From NCBI GenBank assembly GCA_013397695.1, contig VYZI01000118.1, forward strand, positions 1,355,949 to 1,419,948: a stretch of 64,000 nucleotides of DNA, read 5' to 3'. A program made the position numbers and the translations under genes. This document shows positions 1-12,378 of the stretch, one piece after another (position 1 is the stretch's first letter; every line of letters starts with the position of its first letter). The DNA comes from Centropus unirufus (lineage: Eukaryota; Chordata; Aves; Cuculiformes; Centropidae). A model generated the notes under the pieces. The model searched no databases. It saw nothing but the letters and a program-made list of their open reading frames with translations, and was not told the origin of the DNA.

Positions 1-2154
1 GGCCAAGGCCAGGGGAGACGGCTCTCCTCGGCTCTCCCGCAGAAACCCCAGCCTTGCAAGCCCTTCGGAAGGCCAACCAAAACACTGCTCAAATGCAGCT
101 GTTAATTGTGCATGTGTAATTAGCTGCTGCCCAAATGGAAAGCACAACTGATTAAAGATCAGACTGACCATCTTTCTCATTTCCTGCATATTTGAATTAA
201 TGAAAGCAGACATCGTCTAACGAGACAGGAAGACCATACCAAGGAAACCGGTCCTGGCACGCACGTTCGTCTCATGGAGTGGCTTTAATTTGAACAGCTC
301 ATCTGACCAGGCAGATGCTGTTGCTTTTTAGGGAGGCAGGGAGTGCTCAGGAAGAGCCAGTAACAGGAAGGAATATTTAGATTTTTTACAACCAAAGTTG
401 CTTTCCATCAGCTCACATGATCCTTCAATTCATCTTTTCCTACTGTCAACTTTTACAGAAGAAAAATAACTCAAAAAAACAGGCAGTTTGGATCCAGTTA
501 CACCTCTGTGTGGTTCCACCCTGACTTCATGATCACTGCAACCTCCAGCAAGGCCTCCGGTTTCTGACCCCACCCTGCTTCACAGCGTGGGCATAGGCCA
601 ACCTACCCGCACCTCTGCTGCTCGGGATCCTCTGGGTCAGACGTCAAGGATCAATGCCACGCAGCCCGTCCCACCACTCGCCCAAAGGCATTTGGAGGGA
701 TGAATGCCAACACTTCTTCTCCAGGTGGGTCACGCTGACACCACACGATAGCAGCGCTGAGGAATGCCTGCCCGCCAAGGAAAGCGCCGGCCTGATAAAA
801 AATGAAGAAATAACTTGTGGGTAACTTGGAGAGAAGATCATGGAAGGCTTAGAATTCCATGTATTCTGACAGCCGACCCACGATGTAGTGCAAGAGCCCT
901 GCAGGGACTGGGCGGATGCTGAACCACGGAATGTCAGCTCACAGGGGAGCTGGCGTTCTGGGGGACGCGCGCCGCGGGGGCAGCGCCGGACAGGGGGGCG
1001 CAGCAGCAGCCCCACGCAAGGGAAAGGCAGCAGCATCGCATCCTGACCCCCTCCCCACCCCGGCCGCCTTTCCCATGCAGGGCTGGACACCAAACCCCTT
1101 ACAAACATTCCAGATTCAAACATGAGAATAAACCGAGGGCTGACACAAACCACACGGTTTAAAATCCTACCCAGCTTTCCCTTAGCACCAGGCAGAGCTG
1201 GGATCTCCAGGCTTTCTGCAGGAGCAGCCAGGGATCCGGAATCACAGCTGGACTCAGCCAGGCGTACAAACCAGCCCTTCCCTTCCGAAGCAAGAGCTGC
1301 CTTCCCGGCAGCCCCAGATGTTCGGAACTCCTGCATCCCCCACCGTCCTCTCCCACCGTGAGAACAGCACAGGATGCTGTTATTGTTTGTCTTCATTGTT
1401 TTCATTATTTTCCTGACAGGGGCAGTGAACGGCTGTTCCTCCTGCCCTGCCAAGGGAGGCTGAGCGGCCCTGGCAGATCTGAGCGTGCACCTTGTCCTGA
1501 GAGCCGGGCAGAGCTCCGAGCCCACCTGGTGCCAGGGGCTCCCGCAGCACAGGCGGCTCCGGTTCCTGGGCTGGGGCTTAGAGTGCGAGCTGCCAGGGCA
1601 GGACACACACAGACCTGGACACTATGGCTTTACCCGTGACAGGGGGACACGTAACAAAGCCCTTCACTTCGCAGCAGCTCCGAGCGCTGCTCTGGCAGCC
1701 CTGGGAAGGAGCAGCCCCTTCAGAGCTGTCGGGCTCACTCGTTAAACGGAGATCATTCCCACCAGAAAGTGGAAATCTGAGCGGGCCCTGGGCGATCACA
1801 CACAAAGTGATGGAACAAAGCTGTGCCTCGCTTCCAAGGGGAACGTTTACTGACACTGCCATAACCAATCCATTCATTTAGAATAAATCATATCTTTAAA
1901 CATCTGGCAGGACCATACAGTAATGCCATTTGTACAGGGCTGCAGTCTTTCAAAGGAAGAGCGAGCAACATTAGCCACAAGATGCGTGCACTGCACAATT
2001 TAAAGCATCCCTTTAGCCGTGCTGAGCACGTACTCGGATGAGAGCAGGGGGAAAGTCACCTGCCACTAAAAAATACAGGTTCTAAAACGGACAGCTGCAG
2101 AGTGCGAAGGAACCCATCTGGAGCAGTAAAAATATCGTTTTTCTAACTAATGAT

Positions 2155-2225
2155 ACCGAGAATCATGGAATCATTAAGGTTGGAAAATCCCCCCAAGCTC
2201 GTCCAGTCCAACCCTCTCCAACGTT
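2155..2225 (-). mobile_element. CR1 LINE 3'-end fragment
   Basis: The start resembles the reverse complement of the CR1 tail (aatcatggaatcattaaggt, then a ggttggaaaa-like block and gtccagtccaaccc). It is about 70 bases and diverged. Confidence 0.65.
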
Positions 2226-2518
2226 AGCGAGGGCGGGGGGTGTTCGCTCTCCCGCCCCGAGGATTCAGTGCTCGGGCCGAGGGCCCCAGTGCTTTGTGCC
2301 CCGGTGGCTCAGCGCGGCTCGGGAGGCACCGCGGGTATTTATTTACAGCAGCCTGGAAGCCGCCCCGCTTCTCAGCAGCCGAGCTGCTCCCCGAGAGCAG
2401 CACCCTCAGCCCCGCGGCCCCTCGGGCTGTGCTGACAGCAGCGCCTGGAGGGACCAAGCTGCTTCTGAACCTTCCCTCTAGGAACGGGAGTTTCTTCTGC
2501 ATCCATGCTGCCAGGCTC

Positions 2519-2528
2519 CTATTTATAG
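2519..2528 (-). promoter_or_regulatory. MEF2-type or TATA-type element beside a CpG-rich patch
   Basis: CTATTTATAG fits the MEF2 consensus. Read on the minus strand it is ctataaatag, a good TATA box, with a TGACATCA (CRE-like) element 13 bases upstream. The CpG-rich stretch 2230-2480 lies just downstream in that direction. No gene product is recognised. Confidence 0.3.
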
Positions 2529-3721
2529 CCCTGAACCCGGTGATGTCATCTCCCTTTCTGTTTCCAAGGAAACAATGTTTGATGTATTCTACTTCCAAGG
2601 TTTTCCTCCCCTAGGTTCCCCCCAGCCTCCTCTACCTCCCACCCCTTTTTAGAGTTAAGTCAACGGGCAAAACCTGTGCTTACTTATCTCTGGCGTGCAC
2701 ACGGCTGCCTCCCTCTAAACCCAGGCGTATCCGTATCACGGTAAATGCAAGGCGTTCAAAAACATGCTTAGCACTAATTTCATGCACTGTTTATACCCAT
2801 TACCGCTCTGATCGTAAACGAGCTGTAATTGCAAGAGGCACCAGCTCCTGGTGATAGCTCCATTTTGTCAAAAACTTCCATTCTTCCAAGTTAACATTGC
2901 TTAAAATCCTCTCCCTGGCCCCCCACCCGGGCTTCCCACCGGCTCACTCCTCAGCCAGGGCTCCTGGTGCTCCCTTCCTGGTGGCAGGGAGCCCTCCAAC
3001 ACCTCTGCGTGCTCCTCTCTGGCACAGAGCGGGTGTCTCAGGGCTGCTGGGACTCTGAGTTCATTTCCATTCACATAAAAATCCTCTAAGTGAACACTCT
3101 TTTAAAGCTCTTGGCTGTCACTTTGCTGCCTGTGAAGGAGGAAAATGCAGGGGACCGAATCCATAATTCATAGTGAAGGGTCTGAACCAGCTGGGATAAA
3201 GAGCATTGAGTGGAGAAACGAGCACGCTTTGGAGTCTGGATGGAGAAGCAATGGGTCAAGCATAAGGCTTTAAAACCCTCAGCGCCGGCTGAAAGGTGTG
3301 GCAGGCCGGCTGCTCGCACAGAGACCCCTAACACTGCACCAAAACGACGAGCAGCACAGCTCAGAAGTGCAGCCGATTAATTCTGGCAGGGAAACCCCTC
3401 TCCTGCCTTGTGCCCGCATGGTGTAAACCAATCCATGAGCCGGGCTGGGGGTCTGACTGCCCCACGGACAATGACGCTACAGCCAGAATTCATCCCAGGA
3501 CTCCCATTCTGGAACATCAGCAGGCAGGGAAAACCCCACCCTCAAGAACTGACTTCCCAGCAGACTGGGAACTCCCATTTTGTCTGGTGAAGGGGAAAAA
3601 AGGGGATAAAGCACATGTTGATTACCCAGCCAGCAAATAGCGTGGATTTTACCTTATCCAAGAAACTGCCAAAGTGAACAGGGATGTTCTCTGCAGTTGG
3701 CATCTTCCAGTTCCATCACTG

Positions 3722-4025
3722 TGGAATCACAGAATGGTTTGGGTGAAGAGACTTCAAAGCCCGTCCAGTCCCACCCCCTGCCACGGGCAGGGACACCTCC
3801 CATGGATCAGGGCTCTCCCAGCCCCATCCAACCTGGAATGAACACCTCCAGGGATGGGGCAGCCACGGCTTCCCTGGGCAACCTGGGCCAGGGCCTCCCC
3901 ACCCTCCTCAGGAGAACATTTCTCCCTAAGATCTCATCTCATCATGCAGCCTAAAACCATTCCCCTCATCCTAGCCCTGATCAAGGGCCCCTCCCTAGCT
4001 TTCCTGTAGGTCCCACGTAGAAAGC
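3722..4025 (-). mobile_element. CR1 LINE 3' fragment
   Basis: Starts with aatcacagaatggtttgggt, the reverse complement of the CR1 tail. It continues with the shared core also seen at 15672, 37950, 61183 and 62850 (ggatggggcagccac; gggcaacctgggccagggcc). The left part is well preserved; the right end fades near 4025. Confidence 0.88.
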
Positions 4026-7000
4026 ATCCATCAATCCCTGTGCGATCTCCAAAACCAGCCAGGCTCTGTTTTGAGGCACCTGACCTTGATTCAGAAGCTT
4101 CAAGTCATTCCACAAAATCTCTGACTTGGCAAGAGCAAGGAGCATGGGATGGGAGGACCTACACGATTTAGACCTCTGCCAGCGTCTCTGGATGCCTTCC
4201 AAAAAATTCACCACTATTTTTCCTCAAAACCCTAAAACAAGGGTTTCCCACATTACATTCCTAGTGGGAGCTCCAGGAAGCCACTTCTCCCCTCCAAAGC
4301 ATCCACAGGCAGTTCTGTCCCAGCTGACCAGTTCTACCCAGCCTTCTCATCCCAGTCCGGGCATGGCTTAACGTGCCCACACTCCCTCCTTCCCCGTGGT
4401 GACTCAGTCTCCTGGACTCACCACACAACGGTTTGACTGGAAAGGGAGGAGCAGGACACTTCAGGTGCTTGTCACTCGGTTGTGTTAGCTTCCTTCTGAG
4501 TAAAACATTGCTGGGAGCTAAAAAGCAGGGGAGATTTCCTGGTCTGGCAAGGCATTGCTTTAGAGATCGTGGTTCTGCGAAGCTTTATCGAGTTTATTTG
4601 CCTCCCAAGGACAGTTCTTGGCACTGGACAGGTCCGGTTGGGTCTCAGTAAATCAAACGCTTATTTGATGTCCGTGAAGCCAAGATGGGACTGCTGCTTT
4701 GCTTGGGGTTGTCAGAAAGCTTTGCAGTAATCACTTCCAGCCAGGAGAGATGCTCAATTGTTCTTCTTTCCCACTGCAAGGGGGAAAAAACCAGCAGCTT
4801 GCTCTTCCTCAATAATTCCCTCCTATTTCATTTTTAATCTCTTAAGCAAATTACAAGTGAAGACCTTTGATGTATGTGCCAGCCAAGCTCATTCATTTCC
4901 CCATTCTTGCTGGGCTGGAGAGGATCTCCCGTTCTCGTGCATGCGGATGATAACAACAACTTCAAAGCCCCCAGGCTTTCCCTGATCTCCTTCCCAAATC
5001 TGCCTTCCCAGGGCCAGGAGCAGCTGAGACCCACAGACAGCCACACTCCACCGCCACCTTCCCAGGCAGCCTCGCTGTCTCTGGAGTAACAGCGCTCCTC
5101 CTGCCCCGCAGAGCTGCTCGCCTGGCTCTTGAATTTCTCCTGAAACAGAGCACCTTATTTCCAACATTTATGGTGTTCTCAGCTTGAAGAGAATCTGGAA
5201 CCTGACCAAACCCGGAGCAAAAAGCCATTGAAAGGCACTCGCCCTCAGGTGGTGGGAGCATTCCTGATGGATTATGAGGCACTGTTCTGCTGTTGTGGGG
5301 TTTTATGACACAAATTGTACTTAGTACTTCTCAGAGGATGTAGGTCGCAGCCCTATGGGAACACGGGGCCAGATGTTCGGAACAGCTGCACCCGAGCAGT
5401 GGTCGGGCAAACTTCCCCCAGGGTCGCTTAGGAAAAGCGGAAAGGGGACATACTTCAAACCAGCTGATGTCCTAAGTCCTAGTTCCACTCACTGTTCAGC
5501 CTGCTGAACCTCCTGATCGGAACACTCGGAGGCACAGAGCACAGAAGAGTTAAAGAGAACATCAGACACTCCCATAAATAAGAGAAACCACAATTTACAT
5601 TGGAAGAAAAGAAACGGGTATGGAAAAGCTGTAAAACTTCCATGTTTCAGGCCTCCAGCCAAGCTTTATCTAAGGACGTGGAGAGGGGAGATTAAACAGA
5701 TTCTCTCTGGGGCAGGAAATCCATCCTGCAAGGGGGAGCCCAGATTTCCTGTCCTTCCCTTGAAGGCCTTTGCTGCTGACAGCGGCCGGTGGCACAGACA
5801 CGGGGCTGGTGGCACCAGTGAGAGAGCACCAGGGGGACAGCAAACACCAGCCCAGCTGCTGTCCCTCAGCTCTGTTTAAGTGCAGGTTTGGCACTCAGAA
5901 CACCACGAGATTGCCCTGACTCGAAACCTGCTCTCAGCATGCCTGGACAAAGCTTTCTCATCAGAGTTACAGCTCTTGTTTTTGTTTATATCTTGAACCA
6001 CACTGTGCTTAGGAATAAGCTGGAACCTGTGCTCCTGGAATCTCTGCAGCAATATGTCAGGAAGGACAGAGAGAAGTAGAACTAAAAAACATCTTATCCC
6101 GAGAAACAATAGTAAAATCAGACTGTGGCCACCGTCCCATTTAGTGCAATCCTCTGTGTGATATTGGTGTACATCTGGGACAAAAACACCTTGAATTCTG
6201 GCAATGGCCTTGGAAGAACAGTTTAAATGCCCCAGCCAATGGGAAGTGCCCAGTTTTTGGAGCTCAGGAGCACCCGAGGATTCCCCGGAGAGCCCTGAAT
6301 GACATACTCACTGGTCAGGGCGAGCGGGGTTCCTCCGGTGGGGGCTCTGCTCACAGGGTTTCCTCTGAGCATCCACTGAGAACAGGTTTGGGGCCCCAGG
6401 CTCTTCCTGCTCCCAGCATTCTTCGGGAAGGGAACGTTATAAGAAAGACCACATTCCTTATTTTCCACAGTCCTGTGCCTTGGGATCTCTACTCCATTGC
6501 AACACAAATCTCCCAGAACATTCTTTCTGCTGACAGAGAGAGGAAAAGCAGGCAGTGAACAACGCGCCTTTCAGAGCCCTGGCCCCAGCCTCCCCCTCGA
6601 GGCCAGGGAACCTCGCTCAGGGCTGGGTCCTTCCCTCCAAGCCCCATGGGACCTTGCTTCATCCCAGCACTAAATACTGCCCTGTACACACAGCCCTGCT
6701 GCTGGGCTAACGTCAGGGGCAGCAAGAGAGGCACCAGCCAGTAAAATTGACTCCTACCAGCTCAAATTGCAGCCCCCCCGCCGACAAAACCGCCTGAGCA
6801 GCTCATAAAACAGTTTTTCTATCTGTTGCCCTACTCAGAGAGGCAACATCAGCGTTATCTGCAGGAGCTTATTGACTAAAAACCCCAAGCTAAGTAACCT
6901 ACCACGAGTCCATCCATTCTGATGGACCTTGCAGTTCTCCCTTTTTTCCCAACGTTTCAGAAACGCTCCTGACGTGTGAACTTTAAACATTCAGACACTG

Positions 7001-8599
7001 AAGCCTCGCCCTGGGAAGCAAAGCTGTCCCTTTGTCTGCGGAACGGTCTGACAAGTCACCACCATTCTGATGTGAAGCAACAAACACAATGGTTATTAAA
7101 AATCAAATAAAACTCTGAATGTATCAATGAAAAACAACCACTCTGCCAATACAACCTGGTATTCCTCACCTAGGAGATGGAGAGAGCCGAACAGAGCCGA
7201 CGGGTAGGTCACACGGGGTACTAACTGGGTCTCAGCCCTTGAAGAGCAAAACTTGAGCATCACAAGAAACTAAACAAGTCCCGCCCAGGTAGATCCTCAC
7301 GCGCACAAAGCGCTGTCAAACGGGGGTTTTGAAGCAGTGCAGAAACACCAGGTGAGTTCAGCAGGAGCCGAGGGCACACGGTGCCATGCGAGGGGGCGCA
7401 CGGCCCTTTACGATGCTCCTCTCTGCAGCAATCGAACCGCGGCAGAGCGGGGCTGGAGCTCCGCGTCGAGGTTGAAGGCCGCTTGTCTGTGGGAGACAGA
7501 ACCATCTGGATTTACTTTAGGGTTAAGTTTAACATATATATATAAAGTTTCTTAACTTTTGCCAAGCAACTGGGAAGATAATGGCTCCTGCCTGCTGTGA
7601 GCATCCCAGCACAGCTGCATGTGTCCATTAGGACCATCTGATATAATAATTAGACACTTACTCTTCCCATGCAATTGTTAAAACCCCAGCTTTGCCAAAT
7701 AACAGCATTTTGTAGTGAAGAGGAAACCTTCCAGTCCACCAGGTTGGGATGGGGGAGGGAAGTCTTTGAAAGAACTTTACTCAAAGCTTTTATTCTAAAC
7801 CAAACCATGTCGGGCTTCTCCAGCTGTCCCTGTGGTGTGGTCCGGCCGGAAAGCCAGCGGTGCTCTCCCTTCCCCTCTTCTCTACCCAGTGGATGGGGAA
7901 GAAATTCAGTCCTTCTAAGAAATTTTCTTTGAAAAAAAAAAGGAAGATTTTGGTTTCCTCCCTGCTTCCCACCTCCTCCCCTGATCCTCCCCACAGCTCC
8001 ATACCCTGTGCCACACAAACTGCTGCCTACAAACCTGGTTGGGATGTTTTTCCAGTCTTGCTCCTCCTGCCTGCGTGTCATCCTCTTCCCCACCGGAGCC
8101 TTTGTCTCTTCCATCTGAAGCAGCAGCTTCCAGGCTAGAAATGCGCCGGTATCTGAGCAGCAGCTGGGTTGGCCCTTTGGCACTTCCAGAATACGCATGG
8201 AAAATAAAGGGATGATGAATTTTACACCCAGGGTCAAGTTCTGGGGCTGCAGCAGGTGCGTGGCTAAGGGAGCGCGTGCAGGTGCCCGTGGCAGCGAGGA
8301 CCTGGGCGCTGAACAAAACCAGGCTGAATGAACTCAGGGCCCAGGAATGGGGAGTGACCTGCTCGGTCAAAGCACCATCCATGCCGCCAGGATTCCCAGA
8401 AATGACCCCTGCCATGGCAAACACCTGCTTCCAAGGCAACCACTCAACTTTCCAGAGGGCAGGTGCGTAGCTCCTCCACAGGAGCCTCCAGAGACACCCC
8501 CGAGTCTCCAAGGCCTCAGCAGCTGCTGTTGTCTTAAGGCTTTCCAGTGCCTGAAGGGGCCTACGGGGCAGCTGGACACAGACCAAGCAGTGCCTGTCC

Positions 8600-8860
8600 T
8601 GACAGGGCAAGGCGGGAATGGTTTCAGCCTAAAAGAGGGTGGATTTAGACTGGATAAAAGGATGAAGGTTTTTTTACACTGAGAGTAGGGAGGCACTGCC
8701 CAGAGGTGGGAGAAGCCCCATCCCTGGAAGCTCTCACGTCAGGTTGGCTGGGGCTCGGAGCAGCCTGAGCGAGGTGAAGCGTCCCTGCTCACTGCACGGG
8801 GTGGGACTGGGTGACCTTCATGGTCCCTTCCAACCCAAACCATTCCATGATTCTATTTTT
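8600..8860 (+). mobile_element. CR1 LINE 3' fragment
   Basis: Sense orientation. It contains agccccatccctggaagct, gggtgggactgggtgacctt and the tail ccaacccaaaccattccatg. More diverged than the 15672 and 62850 copies. Confidence 0.85.
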
Positions 8861-10104
8861 TACTTAACGAAAGCAAAACAGATGGGAACGCACACAACGG
8901 CTCCCAGAAACAGAACATTTCCCAGGAGGCGAGCGATCCCTGCTCGCACCCCACGGCGAGGGGGCACGAGGCTCTGGCTGCTCTGACAGCCAGGCAGGCA
9001 AACAAATACTTGTGTTCCAGCTTAATATTCCTGGAACTCGGCATGAAGAAACAATCCCACACAAGACTGTCGTGCCTCGGGTCTGACATCAGAGGCAGAG
9101 CCCTCGCTGTCCCTGTGCCCCACAGCCCGTCCCTCGCCCCCAGCCTCAGCGCGGCCGGGCTGCTGGATCATCTTACCCATATTCCCGCACCCTGCATCGC
9201 CTGCAGGGATAAAAATAAACCGACCGCTGCTGGTTTCTGTTCTACGGGGTCTGCCTCTCCTCCTCCACAAAGTTTCTGTTATCAGCATGAAATTAATTTG
9301 CACAACAACCTTCCAAGGTAAGTCAGAAGGCACAGCAGGTTTCCAACATCTCGGCTCTGGCTCATTTTAAGAGTCACTCTCGGAATAATTGGCAGGGAGG
9401 AGCCTGGCTGCTCTGTAACACGGAGACTTGGCCAGAGCGATGCTGGGAGCAGGATCCAGCAGCAGACGCAGTGCCCAGAACTCGAACCGAAGCTGCCTGT
9501 TGTTATTTCAGATCTGCACTGCAGCACGAGCCACGGGCCAGGACCAACGCTGGTCCTGGTCCTTCTGGGATAAACTTTTATCTTTTGAACAGACAGGGGG
9601 TGACAAAGGTGGCTGGGAGGATTTGAAGTCACATTGAAGATAACTGACATTGCCAGGAACTTGTGTCCCACTGAAAATTGATGGCACTTACCCTGGGACT
9701 TGGATACTTTGGGAAGGATGCTTGGGCAACCTGAAACCTTGGTCAAGCACAGGTGCTGGGTCACAGAAGCCTCTTTCTGCTCTTACACGAGGTGAATGAT
9801 GTTCCATGGTGGGGTTACATCAACATCTGGCTGCTTTCTGCATGCCCGGGGGTAAGAGCAAGGAGCACTGTGAGCCGGCCAGGCCAGAGATAAGAGAGAT
9901 CAGTGCCACGATGGTCATCTCAACAGGAGCCAGGAGGCCCCAGAAAGCAGCCAGGGTGACCAGTGGGCCACTTCCCAGGATCATGAACTTGTCTTGAGTG
10001 GTCTCTGCCTCCTTTCCCCACTCCAGGCAGAAAGCAATGGACCTGAAGAACTTCCCCTGAGAAATATTAATACTCACACAACAGCTGGAGCTTCTTAGGT
10101 CATG

Positions 10105-10168
10105 GCGGGGGTACAACTGGATGATCTTCAAGGTCCTTTCAAGCCCAAACCATCCTGGGACTCTAGGA
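10105..10168 (+). mobile_element. CR1 LINE terminal fragment
   Basis: Only the last 65 bases of a CR1 tail are recognisable (actggatgatcttcaaggtc; caagcccaaaccatcctggg). Confidence 0.65.
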
Positions 10169-11015
10169 TTGCAAGCCCGGCTCCAGCAGCACACAGACCT
10201 CCTTGCCCCTAATGAAGTTGTCCAAGTTCATGCCGTGGAGGCATGGTTTGCTGCAGAACAAACCCTTGAGGAAGGGGGTATTGTGTACCAGCTCTCGCTC
10301 GTGACGGCTGATCCCTCGAGCACACAGCCCTGTGGGCTATGAAGGCCACCACTCTAGCAGTGGACAAAGTGCTGGAGCGGGCAAGGTGCAGCTCTGGCAC
10401 TGGGGAACCCAGATTTGATCTTTGATCCATCTGGCCCGGGCTTCCTACAGAAAGCTTTAGACTTCCTGCAATGGGAAGGCATGGAGCTTCCCAGGAGAGT
10501 CAGGAAGTAGGGAGTTTTTCCAGGACTGGGAAGTGAACCTCCACCTCCTTGGTCGAGAGCCATGCCCTCGTCCCTGGGGCTGAGCACCACAGAGAAGGCA
10601 TTCCAGAAGGCAGGTGGACACCGGCAGCGGCCGCACTGGACAAGACCAAGAGAGCAGGGAGGGGAAGGGGGTTTCCTGGTGGCACATGTGCGAGATGTGA
10701 GAATCTGGTCAGGACGCTGCCTCTCCCTTTGCCCATCCGGCCAGGGCCAAGCCCTGGGTGCACAGCGTGGCAGAGAACAGCAGTGCCATGTCCCAGCCCA
10801 GCCGGCCCCGGGCTCCACGAGGAGACAAGGAGATAAGAGATGGGTTTGTTTTGCTGCAGCCGACGTGCAGCACCGTGTCCTCCTGGCCACGCTGAGGTCA
10901 GGTCGCTCACTCGCCAGGTTTAGTGTTTCAGGTCACATCAGGGAATAGTTTTACCAGCAGATGTAAAGATCATCCCTCAGAGTGGGCAGCAAGGTCAGAG
11001 TCAGCAAATCCTCTG

Positions 11016-11025
11016 CTAAAAATAG
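11016..11025 (+). promoter_or_regulatory. Candidate MEF2 site with nearby E-boxes
   Basis: CTAAAAATAG fits the MEF2 consensus YTAWWWWTAR exactly. E-boxes CAGATG (10958-10963) and CAGCTG (11248-11253) lie within 240 bases. It sits 7.3 kb upstream of the DUSP29 start, a gene of muscle type. Function is inferred only. Confidence 0.35.
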
Positions 11026-12003
11026 ACTCGAGTTGCAAACTTGGTGAGATTTGTCTGTTGTGCCACACTCAGAGGACCCAGCAGCCCCGAGCACCCAGCC
11101 AAGCTGCAGGTAAGGCTGAGCCGTACCCGTGTGGAGCTTTGCTTCCCTCTGTAACCGCGCTCAGCGAGCCAGGGAGGGACCGCGAGCTTCCCTGGCTAAC
11201 CCAGAACTTCACTAACACGGGGCAGAGGGGGAAAAAAAGGCTTAAAACAGCTGCAGCCCAAGAGGTTTCGAGAGTATAATTCCTAGCTTCAAAAACCAAT
11301 CGGATCGTGTTACAGAAAGGACTTCATAAAATAGGAGGTAGGTGCCAAAAGTGTATTTATCTTAGAGATAATTTCAATTTGACTTTTGAAAGTTAGGAAT
11401 AAAAACACAATGTTTCAAGCTTTTGTGACATCTACCCAGAATATTTTGCTTATTCTTCGAGAACCTCTCCACCCCCCTGTCCCACCCGACTGCTCCAGCT
11501 GAATTACAGCTCGCTGGGATGAGGCTGAGGTTTCAGTTTCTTGGGACAAGTTATAATATTGCACGAAATCTCAGCTCAATCTGCTTCAAATTAACCATTT
11601 CAGCCAACAACAGCGAACGAAGGCAAAAGTAAGGTTTTGAAGAGTCATCAGGGCTCAGAAATTCACTGAAAGAGCTGGCTACTTCTGAATATTCACAGCA
11701 GGAATGTCTGGGAAACAACTGCACTATGGGCCCTCTGGTTTTTAACTCTTTAAGGACAAACGCACTGGGTTAACTCTTTCACAGTGCCTGAACACTTCCA
11801 GCGTTTGAATGAAACAGCAAAATAAAGGAACTGAGTTAAATAACAGGTTTTGGTGGAGACTGTAAAGGGATAAGGAACGCAGGGTTGTGTTATGCTGCGC
11901 TCGGGTATGCAGCAAGAACCCCGGGCACCCCCAGGCTGGGGTGTACAAATGCTTTGCTAAATCTCTAAGGGCTCTCGGAGAAAATCCACACACGGTGTGA
12001 ATG

Positions 12004-12090
12004 CTGGGGCTGTCCTGGGCAGGGATAGGAGCTGGACTCGATGATCCTTGTGAGTCCCTGCCACCTCAGGTCATTCTAGGGTTCTAAGAG
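12004..12090 (+). mobile_element. CR1 LINE terminal fragment, old
   Basis: The tail-like block gctggactcgatgatccttg followed by tcattctagggttctaag resembles an older CR1 3' end. Confidence 0.6.
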
Positions 12091-12309
12091 TCTCCGTCCC
12101 TTCCCTGCAGTATTTATAAAAACGAAGGGGTTTGCTCTGGTGTTAAGGCAAAACGCCCACCCCAGGGCCCTTTGCAGCGCGGTGGCTCGTGGCAGGGCTG
12201 TGCGGGGAAGGGCACAGCTCCGCGTGGCTGCTGCCAGCATTTGGGGTCTGAGTAGCACGTCATGGGGAGGGCAAGGCAGGGAGCCCCCTTTGAAAGGCTC
12301 CTGGGACCC

Positions 12310-12378
12310 TCAAGCCCATGCAGTTCCAACAGCCTGGGCAGGGACACCTTCCCCTCGAGCAGGGGGCTCCAAGCCTGA
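12310..12378 (-). mobile_element. CR1 LINE fragment, old
   Basis: Short block with cagttccaacagcctgggca and gcagggggctccaagcct, resembling the reverse-complement CR1 core. It lies 220 bases from the opposite-strand fragment at 12004. Confidence 0.5.

Noticed and set aside
644..1606. A 320-codon open frame on the minus strand
   Set aside because: GC-rich, with no recognisable domain, no conserved composition and no splice or promoter context. Long frames arise by chance in CpG-rich bird DNA.
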